Of a DNA stretch of 54,304 nt, positions 23,593 to 35,470 are shown one piece after another. Position numbers and translations under genes: made by a program. The notes under the pieces were generated by a model. It was not told the DNA's origin and searched no databases. It saw only the letters and a list, made by a program, of their open reading frames with translations. Source of the DNA: Gamarada debralockiae (taxonomy: Eukaryota; Ascomycota; Leotiomycetes; Helotiales; Hyphodiscaceae); assembly GCA_002803225.1 (NCBI GenBank), contig NXFV01001090.1:1-54304 (forward strand), given 5' to 3'. Each line of letters opens with the position of its first letter. The first letter of the stretch is position 1.

Positions 23593-24601
23593 CTAGACGT
23601 CGAGGTCCATCTTCTCCCCCACCGTCGCCTCACCACTCTCCAACTCATGTACGGTAACGTACTTGCTAATCTCCTCCTTGGTGATGATCTTCTCATTCAA
23701 AATAGCCGTCGTTCCTCTCTTGAAAACGTAGCTCTTCTGCTTCTTGCTTCGCTCGTTGGGCTTCACGTATCCTCTCTTCAAAGTCGTCTTCTCCTTCGTA
23801 ATAATCGCCACATCCACATTCGAACCAGATCCCAAATCATTGAAGATACCAGCCTGAATAGCATTGCTCGCCAACGTAACTGCCTCCTGCTCCGTCATCT
23901 CCGACTTCCACTGCGTCTCGAAAACGGACATGGCGGCAAGCGAACCAGAGCCCATAGTGACATAAGGCAACTTGTCCGTGCTTCCATGTGCGTGCACAGT
24001 AAACAAGCCGACACCAGTAGGATCAACGCCTGCTACAACGAGGTATGCGCCGATGTGTCCTTGGTAGCGGAAGAGATGTTGCTTGAGCATGGTCATGCAG
24101 GTCACGACTCGGGGTTTGCGGCCGGTGGAGAGGGAGTGCAGCTCGAGTTCGGAGGAGATGAGAGCGGTTGTGAATTCGGTGTCTGCGGCGGTACCGGCTC
24201 CAGCACACCAGATTTGAGGGGCGATGTAGTGGAGCTTCTCGCAGTTCTGAGGTCATAAAGTCAGCTTCATCGTTCCGAGCTTGGTGGGTGGTGCAATGTA
24301 CCTTATCTGCCACTATGGGTCCACTGGTAGCTCTGGTATCTGCAGCAATCTATGAATGATAGAATCAGTACGTTTCTTGGGATACTGAAACTTGCGTCAA
24401 GGGCCAAGCTCTTAAGAGCATCAAGTACCCAGACGTTGGGCTTCAGAGCTGGGTAGAATCTCGGCATCTGCTTACAACCACACCCCCATCAAATATGCAT
24501 CCTACAATCGTAGTACCTGTACTCGTCGCCTTTGGTAATGGAACACCTCTTGCGTGTAACGCGGCATTGCGAGTGTGGTTTGAGAAGTCGAATCCAGGCA
24601 T
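23593..24601 (-). CDS. PUP1: 20S proteasome subunit beta-2 (Pup1/PSMB7)
   Basis: Catalytic beta-2 subunit with trypsin-like activity. Exons 24476-24601, 24302-24349 and 23593-24246 encode 275 residues. The propeptide reads [19 protein letters not shown] and the mature enzyme should begin at the TGTTIVG Thr. Intron 1 (126 nt) falls after GGVV. The 48-nt exon 2 carries [16 protein letters not shown], including the conserved Asp and Arg near the active site. Exon 3 carries [11 protein letters not shown] and the [13 protein letters not shown] segment. The C-terminal extension, rich in Lys and then acidic, matches the beta-2 arm that wraps beta-3. It is divergent from NUP159. Confidence 0.95.
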
Positions 24602-25086
24602 GTTGATAGGGAGGAAAGAGCTCGAGAGCTCTTACTTGGATGGATTTTGTAAGATAGACGGCGAGAGGGAATATCGGGGATGTCAAGACCAGGTGGAATT
24701 CGTCGTCAAGATTTGATTGTGGTTAGTTGATGAGGTTCGATGTAGCTTGCGTACAGCTGGAGCCTTCCGCAAACGCGCCGAGCTTCATCGCACGTGACCG
24801 GATCTGGAGCTTGACGAGAGCTTCGCGACTTTTAAGGAAATAAATATGCAGCACTTGTGAATTCCAGTGCCAACTCCCAGCACTAATTCATTCACTCTTC
24901 TAAGGCCTTACCATATTTGACATACGGTAATTGCGCCATAAACTCTACTGGCGCATCATCCATTTTCTTGCACATTTGCTTGCGACTCGACCGTGGCTCC
25001 TACGAAATCTCGACCAACACCAAATGCGCAGTACGACCCCATGAACCGCTGGGCCTCTGAATAGAGCTGGCTACCTTGCAACTATC
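24602..25086. promoter_or_regulatory. PUP1/NUP159 divergent promoter with CACGTGAC box
   Basis: 485-bp bidirectional promoter. An E-box CACGTGAC (24791-24798) is the only recognisable element. I looked for the Rpn4-type element GGTGGCAAA upstream of PUP1 and did not see it. Confidence 0.4.
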
Positions 25087-28000
25087 ATGGCTTTCAGCTT
25101 TCAGAATTCTGGCAACAATGCCATGGGCAGTGGAGCGGGCGGAGTACAAACAGGTCCTGACCTTGAGGACATACGAACAGAGGTATGCCAAATTTTGTAA
25201 TGGAAGAGTTCGAGTTCAAACCATACTGACTCTGCTTCTAGGCGCTTGGATTTCTAGCGCTCGCTGGTGATGCCAAGATCCAATTATCTTCGCCATGGCC
25301 CTCCGACAACCTCCCTCCACCGACTGCCTCTCTTATGAGCGTGGCTTCACACAAAGGCCTTGTTGCGGCAGCTGGACCCGACGCAGTTATAGTAGCAACT
25401 ACGGAGTCAGTACGAAAGACTTTCGAGAACTCCGAAGGTGGAAAGTTAAAGCCATTTCAACCTCAGCTAAAGATACCCATGCAAATGAGAATATCGCAGT
25501 TGGCATTTTCAGCCGACGAGTCTTACCTGGTTCTATCCGCTGAAGTTGGTGGGGGATTGGCAGTTTATGAGGTCCAGGCACTTTTGAAAGGCTCGACGCA
25601 GTCCGCATTTGAGCTGTCTACGAATGGACAGGCCTTGAGAGCTCTTATTCCAAACCCAACTGCAGAGAAAGGGGAGCTGTTTGCGGTTGTCACTGCAGAT
25701 GGTAACCTCATGATTGCCAATCTTAAAGACAGAAACTTCATATCGGGACCCAGTGGGCAGGTTCTCAAGAACAATGTAAGCTGTCTCTCGTGGAGTACCA
25801 AGGGAAAGCAGTTGGTTGCAGGTCTTGCAGATGGAACCGCCTATCAGATGACTCCTGAAGGTGTAGGGAAAGGAGATATTCCCAAGCCACCCACTGTTGA
25901 CAACAATTGTCACGGTAAGCACTTGATAAGCCCTTCCTCTCAACCGAATACTAATACGTGCAGTCTCTTCGATTACTTGGCTCGAGAATAACGTCTTTCT
26001 GCTCGCACATACCCCCCCAAGTCCTGATGGCAATGCTCCGCAGTCCATATTCCATGTGGTAACCAGAAACCCGCCATCGACTTTCGAATTCCAAAAGATT
26101 GAAGAGCCTGCAGGCCCCTGGGGTTTGAACAGATCACCCCCACATCACTTCATTCTACGCCTACGAGAATTCCCTCCTAATTTACAAGACTTGATTATTA
26201 CCACATCAACGGCTTCAGTCGATGTTGGCCTGTTCACTCGGTCTAAGGTTCCTTTGTCGAAGGACAAACCTGCGGATAAGATTACGGGTGTATTCACCAT
26301 GACCGAAATGGATAGTGACTCCCAAAGAGCACAACTTCCCCTTTCGGGAGACCTGTCAAGCACATCTGCAATTGGACTTGCACTCGATCTTTCCAGCAAG
26401 GAGAAAGTGGTAAAACCTATTCCAAATGACGAGATAGATGAATCGCCTACACCGCTGCCTGCTCTCATGGTCCTAAACAATGAGGGTGTCCTAGCTTCCT
26501 GGTGGATTGTGTATTCAGAATCGATACGCCAACAAACAATTTATCCAGGTCTTGTAGTTGCTGAAGGCGCTGCACAACCACAGTCATCGCCCGCCCCAGC
26601 ACAGACCTCGGCGCCAGGTTTCGGTGCACCTTCAACAACATCAGCATTTTCAGCAACATCTACTTCTGCTCCTGCTTTCGGTGCCCGACCTGCAACTGCC
26701 TTTGGTGCCGCAGGCGGTGCATTTGGTGCTCCGTCTGGCCTAGGCCAACGTACGTCAGTGTGGGGCACACCTTCAACTTCCGCCTCAACTCCAGCCACGA
26801 CCAATGCTCCGGCGTTTGGATCTCCTGCATTTTCGACACCCGCTACGGGCAATGCTCCGGCGTTTGGATCGTCTGCATTTTCAAAGCCTACCACTTCGAC
26901 CCCGGCTACAAGCAATGCTTCGGCGTTTGGACCGTCTGCATTTTCAAAGCCTACCACTTCGACCCCGGCTACAAGCAATGCTTCGACGTTTGGACCGTCT
27001 GCATTTTCAAAGCCTACCACTTCGACCCCAGCTACAAGCAATGCTCCGGCATTTGGATCGCCTGCATTTTCAAAGCCTGCCACTTCTACTCCAGCTCCTG
27101 CGTTTGGTCCTCCTGCATTCGGTTCAGCTTCCACACCCGCATTTGGTAGTTCAGGCTTACCTGGACTTAATCGCCCCTCGCCGTGGGGCTCCGCAGCTTC
27201 TACAACTCAAGGCTCAGCGTTCGGCCAACCATCTGGGTTAGGTAAGCCTGCCGCAGTATTTGGATCTAGTGTGACTAGCACTGGACCTACAACAGTTTCT
27301 ACTTCTGGAGGATTTTCATCATTCGCATCGAAAGGTGGTTTTGCCGCTGCAACACCAACCTCCACTGGAAGTATATTTGGATCGAAATCTGCTTCAGGAA
27401 CCTTCGGTACACCAAGCACTGGTTCCGGGATGGGCCCAGGCAGTCTATTTGGTGGCCCTGCTAACAAGGCCGAGGACAAACCTACAAGTCTCTTAGGTTC
27501 AAATCATTTTAGCCTTGGATCTACATTCAAAGCGGACAACACGGCCAAGGACAACGAACTAGAACCATCCAACGGATCTAAAAGCTTGTTCTTCGGCGGA
27601 AACTTTGGAAGCGCTCTCGATAATGCTGCCAAAGCCCCCATTGCGGAAACCCCTGAGTCCAAAGAAACAGATATGGACTCTATGGAGGACGGACCTAAGC
27701 CAGCAGAGCCAGCCAAACCTGACTCTACAACCCCATCCTCCACCCCGGCTCCTGTGAAATCATCATTCTTTACCACAGCACCCGGAAGCGGTGGCCTTTT
27801 TGGGACACCAGGATCTGCTACTGCAACACCGGCGAGCAAGTCTGCCACATCAGCCGGTTTCAACTTTGGAAAGGCAGTTGCCGACACTCCCAAACCAGCG
27901 GGCTTCAGCTTTAGTAGTTTGAATTCAAGTACCACTCCCGCGTCAAAGCCTCTTACTCCTGCGACCCAAACGCCCGCCATAAACAACACTCCGGCATCCC

Positions 28001-29913
28001 CTAAAATCAAAGATGAGCCAACCTCGCCTGGAGGCCTCGGTGATAGAATTTCTGAACCACCTCTACCCCCAGATCCAACGAGTAAGACTAGTTATGCTGC
28101 TGGCGATACTTCCGTTTCGTCCACAGAAACAGATGCTCCACTTCCCCCAGATTTTATTCCAAAATCAGCCCCAAAACCCACCCCGAAGCCTGCGCTATCA
28201 CCTCCATCCCCAGCTGCTAAGGCAAGTACATCAACACCTATTCCCGCTGATCTTATCCCTCCTAGCGATGTCCCTGGAGGTCCAGAGGATGATGGTGATG
28301 AATCCGGATTCGGAAGTGAAGAAGACGATGACGAACGAGAGGAAGGAGAGGTCGATGAAAGCGAGGAGGGAAGTGGCGAAGACGTTGCTGAGGACCTCAG
28401 CCCTACGTCCGAAATCAATCAAACTCCTGGTTTCACGCCTCAGAGTTCATTCAAAGGTCTGAACAAGGACAGTCCGGAAACTGGTCTTTTTACGAAGATC
28501 TCCAAGCCAGGTCAGACAAATCCCCCGCGATCTTTGTTTGGCGAGATCGGCGCATCTGCTCCTGTTCTCCCACCTCCAAAGGTTCAAGCCAGCCCTCGGT
28601 CACCGAGCCCTATTCGATCAGCGCTACCAGGCAGAATGCTACGACCTGATGCGTCACGATCTGTCAGCGCTCCTGGTGTAGCATCTCAAATTCTTGGGCG
28701 TAAACCAGCTGCACCGACTCAAAGCACCTTCAATCTTTCACTGCAGCAACAAAAAGCGGAAGAGCAGCGCCGGGAGGAGGCCAGACTTAGGAAGGAGCAG
28801 GAAGAGAAGCAAGCTCTTGTCGACGATGAAGATGAGAGAATGCAGGAATTTCTGGCTTCGGACCTCGAGGCAACTAGAACTCTCGATGAGTTTATTGCCC
28901 ATACCGACTACGCTGGCCCGCCATCGAAGGATAGCATAGCAGCTCAAGTTGAGACAGTATACCGGGATATCAATTCCATGATTGATACACTTGGAGTCAA
29001 TGCTCGAGCTCTGAAATGCTTTGTCAAGGGTCATGAAGAACAGTATAAAGATGGAGGCCGCACCAGGGAGGATCTCAGAAATGACGAGGACTGGTGTTTG
29101 GTTGAAATTGAAAACCTTTCAAATCTTGTGGAGAGAGATCTTACCCGCGACCTCGAAGCTGGCCGCATCAAGGACATGGCAGGCAAACTTGAGACCTGCA
29201 ACGATCTTCAGAAAGATCTCATCAGACTTCAAGCGAAAATGGAAGAGGTCAACAAATTCCGAGCCGCTCAATCGGATCCCAACTATGATTCTAAAGCTAG
29301 AGCGCAACCTTTGAGCGCTGAACAAGCAGCTCAACAGCATGATCTTCGGAGAGACTTCACCAACTTCCAGAAACTTCTCTCCGACGCAGAAGAAGGTCTG
29401 ACTCTCCTCAAAGCCAAGATAGTATCTCAGGCCACCTCCAACGGCCAGATCAATGGCTCAGCAGGACCTACTGTTGAAGCTGTGATGCGAACCATTACGA
29501 AGATGACTGCCATGGCGGAGAAGCGTAGTGGAGACATCGACGTTTTGGAGGGCCATATGCGAAAGCTCCGACTTGGATCTGTCGCGAGCCCTCGCAGCCG
29601 TGAGGGTTCACCGTTCGCAACGCCACAGAGCAACCGTGCCTCTCTACGAAATCCGGGCACCTCGAGTACTTATGGCCTATTCTACACACCAGATAGCACC
29701 AGAGACACATCACGATTTCAGAACTCTTTGATGTCATCGACCAGCTCTCGCACGCAAACTTCGCCACCTCGGAAGAAGTTGAGCGGATACACCGCTGAGG
29801 AGAAGGCGCAGATTAGGAGCAAGTTTGCGAACAAGAAGGAGGTGACGGCTCGGTTGAAGGAGGCTTTGAAGAAATCGGGTACGAATGTAAAACTCATTGA
29901 TGATGATGAATAG
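25087..29913 (+). CDS. NUP159: nucleoporin Nup159 (Nup214 homolog)
   Basis: Cytoplasmic-face nucleoporin that docks Dbp5 for mRNA export. Exons 25087-25182, 25242-25914 and 25964-29913 give 1572 residues. Residues from about 30 to 430 form the N-terminal beta-propeller (LALAGDAKIQL; QLAFSADESYLVLSAEVGGGLAVYE; CLSWSTKGKQLVAGLADG). From about 460 to 800 there are many FG, PAFG and SLFG repeats. They include a block of near-identical 21-residue units. A Pro/Ser-rich spacer with a strongly acidic patch (about 1030-1070) follows. The C-terminal third, from about residue 1180, is a long coiled coil (QEFLASDLEATRTLDEFI onward) that would join the Nup82 complex. Antisense ORFs over the FG region are composition artefacts. 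Confidence 0.95.
26881..27069 (+). repeat. 63-bp tandem repeat in NUP159 FG region
   Basis: Three near-identical 63-bp units (26881-26943, 26944-27006, 27007-27069) each encode a 21-residue block with consensus SKPTTSTPATSN followed by one x-FG motif. A partial fourth copy follows, and two shorter 45-bp relatives precede them (from about 26800). Identity at the DNA level implies recent expansion or homogenisation. Confidence 0.93.
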
Positions 29914-30624
29914 AATTGGAAAGGAAATATGCATGGAGTTGGAGTCGGGGTTTAGAAGAACGAGCGAGATGAAGGAATGAAGGATTGGGCTGCACTGCAC
30001 TGATAGCGATTTAGAGCATTGTCCACAGCGAAAGTAGTTAATTTTGACCGAAGCCTCTTTTTTTCTGACCGTGATTCATACTTTTGACTATCTGAAGGAC
30101 TACATTCCATAGGTCGCATCTGATCTCAACGTTAACCAGTATGTTGAGTTACCGAAAGAAGGAGAATGCTCTTGGGACAGTTTGGTATTGTTGAATTAGT
30201 GAAAGGAGTTTGGCGATTCACACCATATATCTAGAGGCACAGTAGTCGGCTCCCTAGTGATTTCTAACAATCCGGTGGTATTAATCCATCGGTCTATTTC
30301 GATCTCAAGCTTTCTTTCATCCGCTGTCTATCCCAACCATCTTCGTCCCCCGCTCCACTCCACATCCATCCCTCATCCCCAATCCTCCTCCACATACCCC
30401 CTACTTCGCATTCAACGTAAAATCCACGTTTCCAATACTCACGCCCCCAATACACGTCCTCGAGAACTTGCCCGTCGGACAAACTGCCCTTCTAGCACAG
30501 CCTTCTCGTATTTTGTTAATCTGATCATGATCCCTGTGCTGGTGCGGGTGTAGTCTTATCCCGACAGAGCCAATAATAGCTAAAGCAAAATCCTCCTCTG
30601 CGCCGCCCGCCATCCCTTGATCCC
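29914..30624. other. intergenic, convergent 3' ends
   Basis: 711 bp between NUP159 and WSS1. The pyrimidine-rich stretch 30290-30480 gives weak ORFs on both strands that resemble nothing. No gene, repeat or RNA is supported. Confidence 0.5.
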
Positions 30625-32127
30625 TTAAATCAGATACCTGGTACCGCAAACGCCGCATAATCCCACATCCCCTGAGTTAATATACTCGCTACCTTTACAT
30701 GTTGAGCCGTTGCATCGCCAAGAATTGGGAACGAAGTCAGGCTTGAGGACATTTGAGCAAGCTATGCAAGTCAACGCTGCTGGCTCATTCTCCATCGAAC
30801 ATACAGGACAAGACGTATCAGCGAGGCTGGTACCAGGTTTCGCGATCACTTGCACCTTCTCGGCCTTGTTCTTGGCAACTTGCTCTGAATTTCGGCGTTC
30901 ACCCTCGTCCTCACTGGCAGTAGACACATCTTCTTCCCTGGTCGATCCAGGCTTCTTCGTGCTGGTGGTTCCCGACAAAATTGACTGTTCCTGCGTCGCT
31001 ACCTTCTTCGACTGTTTTAATGGCGGTGTTGGCTTTGGAGATTGTGAGATTGAGGGCATAGGCTTGGCTGGTCCGTTCGAAAGCTGTGAAAGTCGGGCCT
31101 TTCCATCAATGTTCTGGAGCTCTAGCAACTCATTCTTCGCGTTCTCATCATCTTGATCCTCATCCTCACAGACTTTGACCAAAGGCAAACCGTTTGCATC
31201 AAGAAGCCTCGAGCCATCGATATCAACAGCGTCGTCCGGCTCGGTCTTGATGAAGGCACCGCCTTCCGTATCACTCTCCGTATCGCTATCTGTGACTAAA
31301 TCTTCGTCCTTGGGCTCCGGCTCCTCCTTCTTAGTCTCGAATCGTGCCAACGCAGCAGCAGCGCGTAGTTCTCTGCCTCTAGCACTGCCTGCAACCCTCG
31401 GCTTGCTCGTTAGCTTCTTACCTTTCTCCAGCTTTGCCTTTGTTTCCTCGTCGGCTCCTAGAGCAACTCCATTTGTGCCAAATTTCTTTTTGATCCGACG
31501 TTCTTGCCTCTCTCTGTATGATATCTTTGGCTTGATTTTCCGCTTCCTGCCACCACGGGATTTAAATGTGCCTCCACACAGGTGCTCCGGTAATATCTCG
31601 CTTTCTCCAAGCTCCGTACGAGCAAACGCTCCATTCTCCAAGAGCATGCCTCTTCCCCAAAGTCCGTCTCCCGTATATCCCTTGTCCCATAACAACTTCA
31701 TCTCATTCGTGAATTCGATCCTAACTCGATGGAAAGCCGGGCTGTGGTTCATTTGCTTATTGTGTGCGAGTTCATGCATCATAACCATCTGCACAAACTT
31801 GAATGGAAGCCACTGGCCAGTCGAAGGCGATTTGAGGACGAGCTGTATAACCTCTCCATTATTGAAATTGCGGCCTGCACTCTGTTAGATATTAAAATAC
31901 AAGTGCGGAGGCGAGATCGTACCCCAGAACTCCATATTAGGTTCATATTCCTCGAGAGACACGACCGCCAGGTGGTGGTTATTCATAATAGGGAGGCATT
32001 GCGCCGCGATGCGTTCTAGAAAGTCCTTTGACGTGCTTTCATCGGGACCAGGACGAGGTTTTATGAAGACGATGTTTTTGTTTGGAGTGGTCTTCCTGGC
32101 GTTGATCCTTTCCCAGCCCAAAGGCAT
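30625..32127 (-). CDS. WSS1: Wss1-like WLM-domain metalloprotease
   Basis: DNA-dependent protease of the Wss1/SPRTN group that degrades DNA-protein crosslinks and cooperates with Cdc48 and SUMO. Exons 31923-32127 and 30625-31874 give 484 residues. The WLM domain has the zinc site H102-E-L-A-H106 with a third His at 112 (HELAHNKQMNH). GMLLENGAFARTELGESE then follows. A basic stretch (RKRKIKPKISYRERQERRIKKK) may bind DNA. The long middle is disordered and Ser/Glu-rich. Near the C-terminus lies a RanBP2-type finger (CPVCSMENEPAALTCIAC), then CNGSTC and CGVCG pairs. The intron has 48 nt and donor GTACGA. An in-frame Met 14 codons upstream (32169) is a possible alternative start. Confidence 0.93.
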
Positions 32128-32702
32128 ATTTGTAGTCGATGTATGGAGTACAAGTCCGGAGACCTGCACTGAGAATCGGGTGGTTGCGACAAGTTGATGG
32201 AAAAGTTGTAGAAGTGGGGGGGTTGATGACGAAGTCGCGTTTCGCCAAACGCGATGTCACGTGGACCACCCCTGGAGTGAATTCAGATTTCGAGGGTGCT
32301 CACCCAAGTTTTTGACCTGATGAGTGTGGATTTAGAATAGCCTAGTTGATTCTTTTAAGTGATCCGAGTGATTGAATATTTAATTAGTCAATGAAATAGA
32401 ACGATTGGGAACTGCAATGCTTTCGGGGGGTCAAGGCGGATTCAGATCGTCCAGAGGATATTGACCGATTAGGCTCAAGTCGTTCAACTGAATTAAGCAT
32501 TAAATTTGAGTTGCCTCATTCATTATTCGTATTGGTGTGTCTGGGACATCATGAATACACAGTCCTCCGGTCTTCAAGTTTCTTCTAACTCCTATCTACA
32601 AAAAGTTATTTCCAGTTTGTATGCTATGCTATCATAAAGCGACTGTTTGCTGTCGACGTCCCTCGAAGGAGGCTACTTCTCTTCTGCAGAAACTGGAAAC
32701 TC
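32128..32702. promoter_or_regulatory. WSS1 upstream region with palindrome and E-box
   Basis: 575 bp upstream of WSS1 up to the transporter relic. It holds a perfect inverted repeat TCGCGTTT-CGCC-AAACGCGA (32235-32254), followed three bases on by TCACGTG (32257-32263). The half-sites resemble MluI-box/E2F-type cell-cycle elements; that reading is inference. The rest is AT-rich without features. Confidence 0.45.
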
Positions 32703-34150
32703 TTATTGCGTTTCCGTGAATTCAGACCTTGCTTCTACAACGCTCTGCTTCCTTTTTCGTATTATCCACCAGAGCTCAAGAAGACAGAGACTTCCTACCA
32801 CATGGGACAGCCCAGCAAAATTTGGAAATATAGATATCTTTTTGATATTCCGGAACGCCGTAGTATGAGAGCAATAACTTCTGAGATTAAATCCCTTGTG
32901 TCGGCTAGATGATAGTTTGAAGGAAAATGTCCAGACTTGCAAAGTGTGGGAGGAAGGGTCAACCCAACAAGAGACAACAGCGATGGTACTTGAGGAAGCC
33001 CAACAACCTCAACGGAGATTGGGTCGACCGCTAAGGCTTTTTTAGCAGGCCGCAATCTAAGTCATGAGACGAAAGTGCTTACCATCCCAAAAAACACCGA
33101 CAACCGCACTGGAGAGAATTGCAAACAGAATGGTCCCCCATAGGACTTCGCGGAAATCCAGATAGCGAAACACAGGAATCCGCAAAAGAACGTGCACAAC
33201 CCAGCAACCTCTATCCGCCCATAACGTTCGCTTATGAATCCAGTCAACGGCCGGCCAGCCGCTGTTCCAAGACTAAGAAAGGCTGAAATGGCGGCTGCCT
33301 GTTGTTTGGATAGTCCAATAGAAGTGGAGAAGTCGGACGTGGAGTATAGCAGGGTGATATATCCTAGCACTCTTATGAAAGCCCAACCTAGAAGCAGAAA
33401 CACGTCGTATCGAAATAGAAGCTTGGTATCGAAACCAAGAAGGGGCGGACGAATGGTGACATTGCGATTCCGAGTGAGAGCCACGGCTAGCGAGTTCATG
33501 ATGACCGTGATAACAGCCGTAATGCGAAATGCCCAACCAAGTGAGACGTTGTCGATCATGGCTTGGATACCGAAGGAAAAAAGGAACCCATCGACTCCGG
33601 ATCCCGCTGAACCAATCCTCATTGCAACGCTTCGCTTCTCGTAGAACCACTGTGGTACTATGGGTGAGAAAGGAACAAATATGAAACCAAGACCGACTCC
33701 TAAGAGCAAGCCCTGGGATATGTAGAGATGCCATATTCGTTTGGCGAAAGAGGCAGCTATAAATCCGGCTGTTTAAAGAGCGACACCTATCATCATCGGA
33801 GGTCTGGTCCTAAGTTTGCGAGCAGCCAATGTTACCAGAGGTGCCATCAGCATCGAAAAGGAGAATTACAGACCGCCGATGAATGCACAGTCGAGGGAGG
33901 TAGCGTCTGGGAATGTATTCGTCTCAAGAAAGTGTGCAAGACAAACACCGAACGACTAGATAGGAGTCAGCTCATGGTGCATGGAGAAATTGTATTTTGC
34001 GTACAGCCATCTGGCCCCATGTGAAGCAATTTATTGTGAATGATACGCCGACTTGCACCCAGCCATACTTCCGTCAGGAGGATCTGAAGAAGTCAAGCGG
34101 GAATCGAGGACCTCAGGGGTTGAGACAATTTGCGATTCGGTGCTCGCCAT
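32703..34150 (-). pseudogene. monocarboxylate-transporter (MFS, MCT family) pseudogene
   Basis: The whole gene can be followed from ATG (34150) with MASTESQIVSTPEVL to the C-terminal CLLELWWIIRKRKQ, ending near 32703. Family segments in order are YGWVQVGVSFTINCFTWG, then FPDATSLDCAFIGGL, MLMAPLVTLAARKL, LLLGVGLGFIFVP, GSAGSGVDGFLFSFGIQ, and GRPLTGFISERYGRIEVAG. Lesions are a frameshift just before YGWV (near 34057), TAA at 33866-33868 (after GGL), TAA at 33773-33775 (after GVAL) and another frame change near 32840 (before HVVGS). Intron-like gaps near 33970-34020, 33010-33060 and 32880-32930 fit the family. The intact gene would have exported or imported monocarboxylates across a membrane. 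The best open piece is 33062-33709. Confidence 0.85.
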
Positions 34151-35470
34151 AATGTGGGAAAACTCGCAGCGAAAAGCAGACAACAAGGAACAAATTCGAG
34201 ACTTTTAGCCCATAGATGCTTGATATATCGAGTAGCGATACTGGATACTTGCCAGTACTCTCGAATTTAAATGATATATGTACATCAAAAGTGAGGTAAG
34301 CTACCGTCAATGGCAATTTGTATGCATGGTCCAAGATGAAGCTTTTTATCATGCAAACGGATTGGCTATTCTCCTGGTCCGCCTCCGAGTTTGTAGTCCA
34401 AGAAGATATGATAAAATCCGAGTGGCTGCAGATGACGCTGTAGGACAGAACAGAAACAGAGGCGTAGAAAAACCCCATTACAGAAATGGGAGGTGGGAAC
34501 TGGTGATCACCCTCTTCATTCATTCCGCACCCGAGGCCGGTAAAGCACCTCACAAATAAACCAAAGCCAACCCCAGAAAGAGGAGCTATGACAGCTATAG
34601 CCGCTGAGCCTCATACTCATTATTTCAACCATTGTTGCTGCGTCGGTTATGATTCAAGTCGCCAATGCAGCGGAGCGGAGTCCGACGGCAAGTTTGTCGA
34701 TGTCCTGCAGAACTCGGTAGAGCTTCAAGGTGTAGCTTATTCCGAATTCACGTATTTGGAAACAGCTTCTGGCATTCGTATCTCGCAGCCTCATGAACAC
34801 GGCTACGTAGGCTTATATCGCGGACACTGACGGCGTGATTAGGTCGATATTGGCATATAAGTCGTCAATCTTTGAATTCGTATGAATATTTGAAGTCCCA
34901 TTTGAAGGATTGAATCTGCCCTGGAAACTGAAGCTAGATTTGTGTAGGGGATGCAGTTAGCTGCCCTGACAAGCTCATATTTTTGGTATGAGGATGGCCC
35001 TAATCACGACTTAGGATGCGATTATACCAATAGCTCTATTTTACCAGAAGGAACTGAGCATTGCCCACGCATAGGCACGTGCTCCAGCCTAGCCCAGTGC
35101 GGTAATCACCTCTCACCCCTCACTTGTTCTTTCCATTCTTTTGCTTGTCACTACCTTATCCAAATTCCTCATGTAGAGCTCTAGATCGTATTTCCCAGAT
35201 GTTGAGACTCGCATAGCGGAGTGAGCACGGATCTCTTCTTCAGGCTGCCGCATGCCATTACCGATCGGATAAGGCACCCGGATAGTGCCTCGAATAGTGA
35301 CGTCGACCGACTCCTAGAAGGCAATTCGACCCCATCACGTTGAAAAGTTTACTCAGGACTTCCGATCTTTCCACGTCCACATATCTATATATTCTTGCAT
35401 AGATCTTTTCCCATTCTCTGTTCTTGCTTGCCTGTTGTACTTTAGGCACGAATCACTCACTCCCTCCACC
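34151..35470. other. gene-poor stretch of 1.3 kb
   Basis: No ORF with family resemblance and no repeat was seen. The minus frame 34113-34553 reads hydrophobic segments (SVLSYSVICSHSDFIISSW), but the run is interrupted upstream by many stops. It could be further transporter debris or chance. The last 150 bp serve as promoter/leader of the monooxygenase. Confidence 0.45.

Noticed and set aside
26541..27134. Long minus-strand ORF opposite the NUP159 FG repeats
   Set aside because: It mirrors the repeat composition (Gly/Ala/Val/Asn repeats) and has no independent features; NUP159 on the plus strand is certain.
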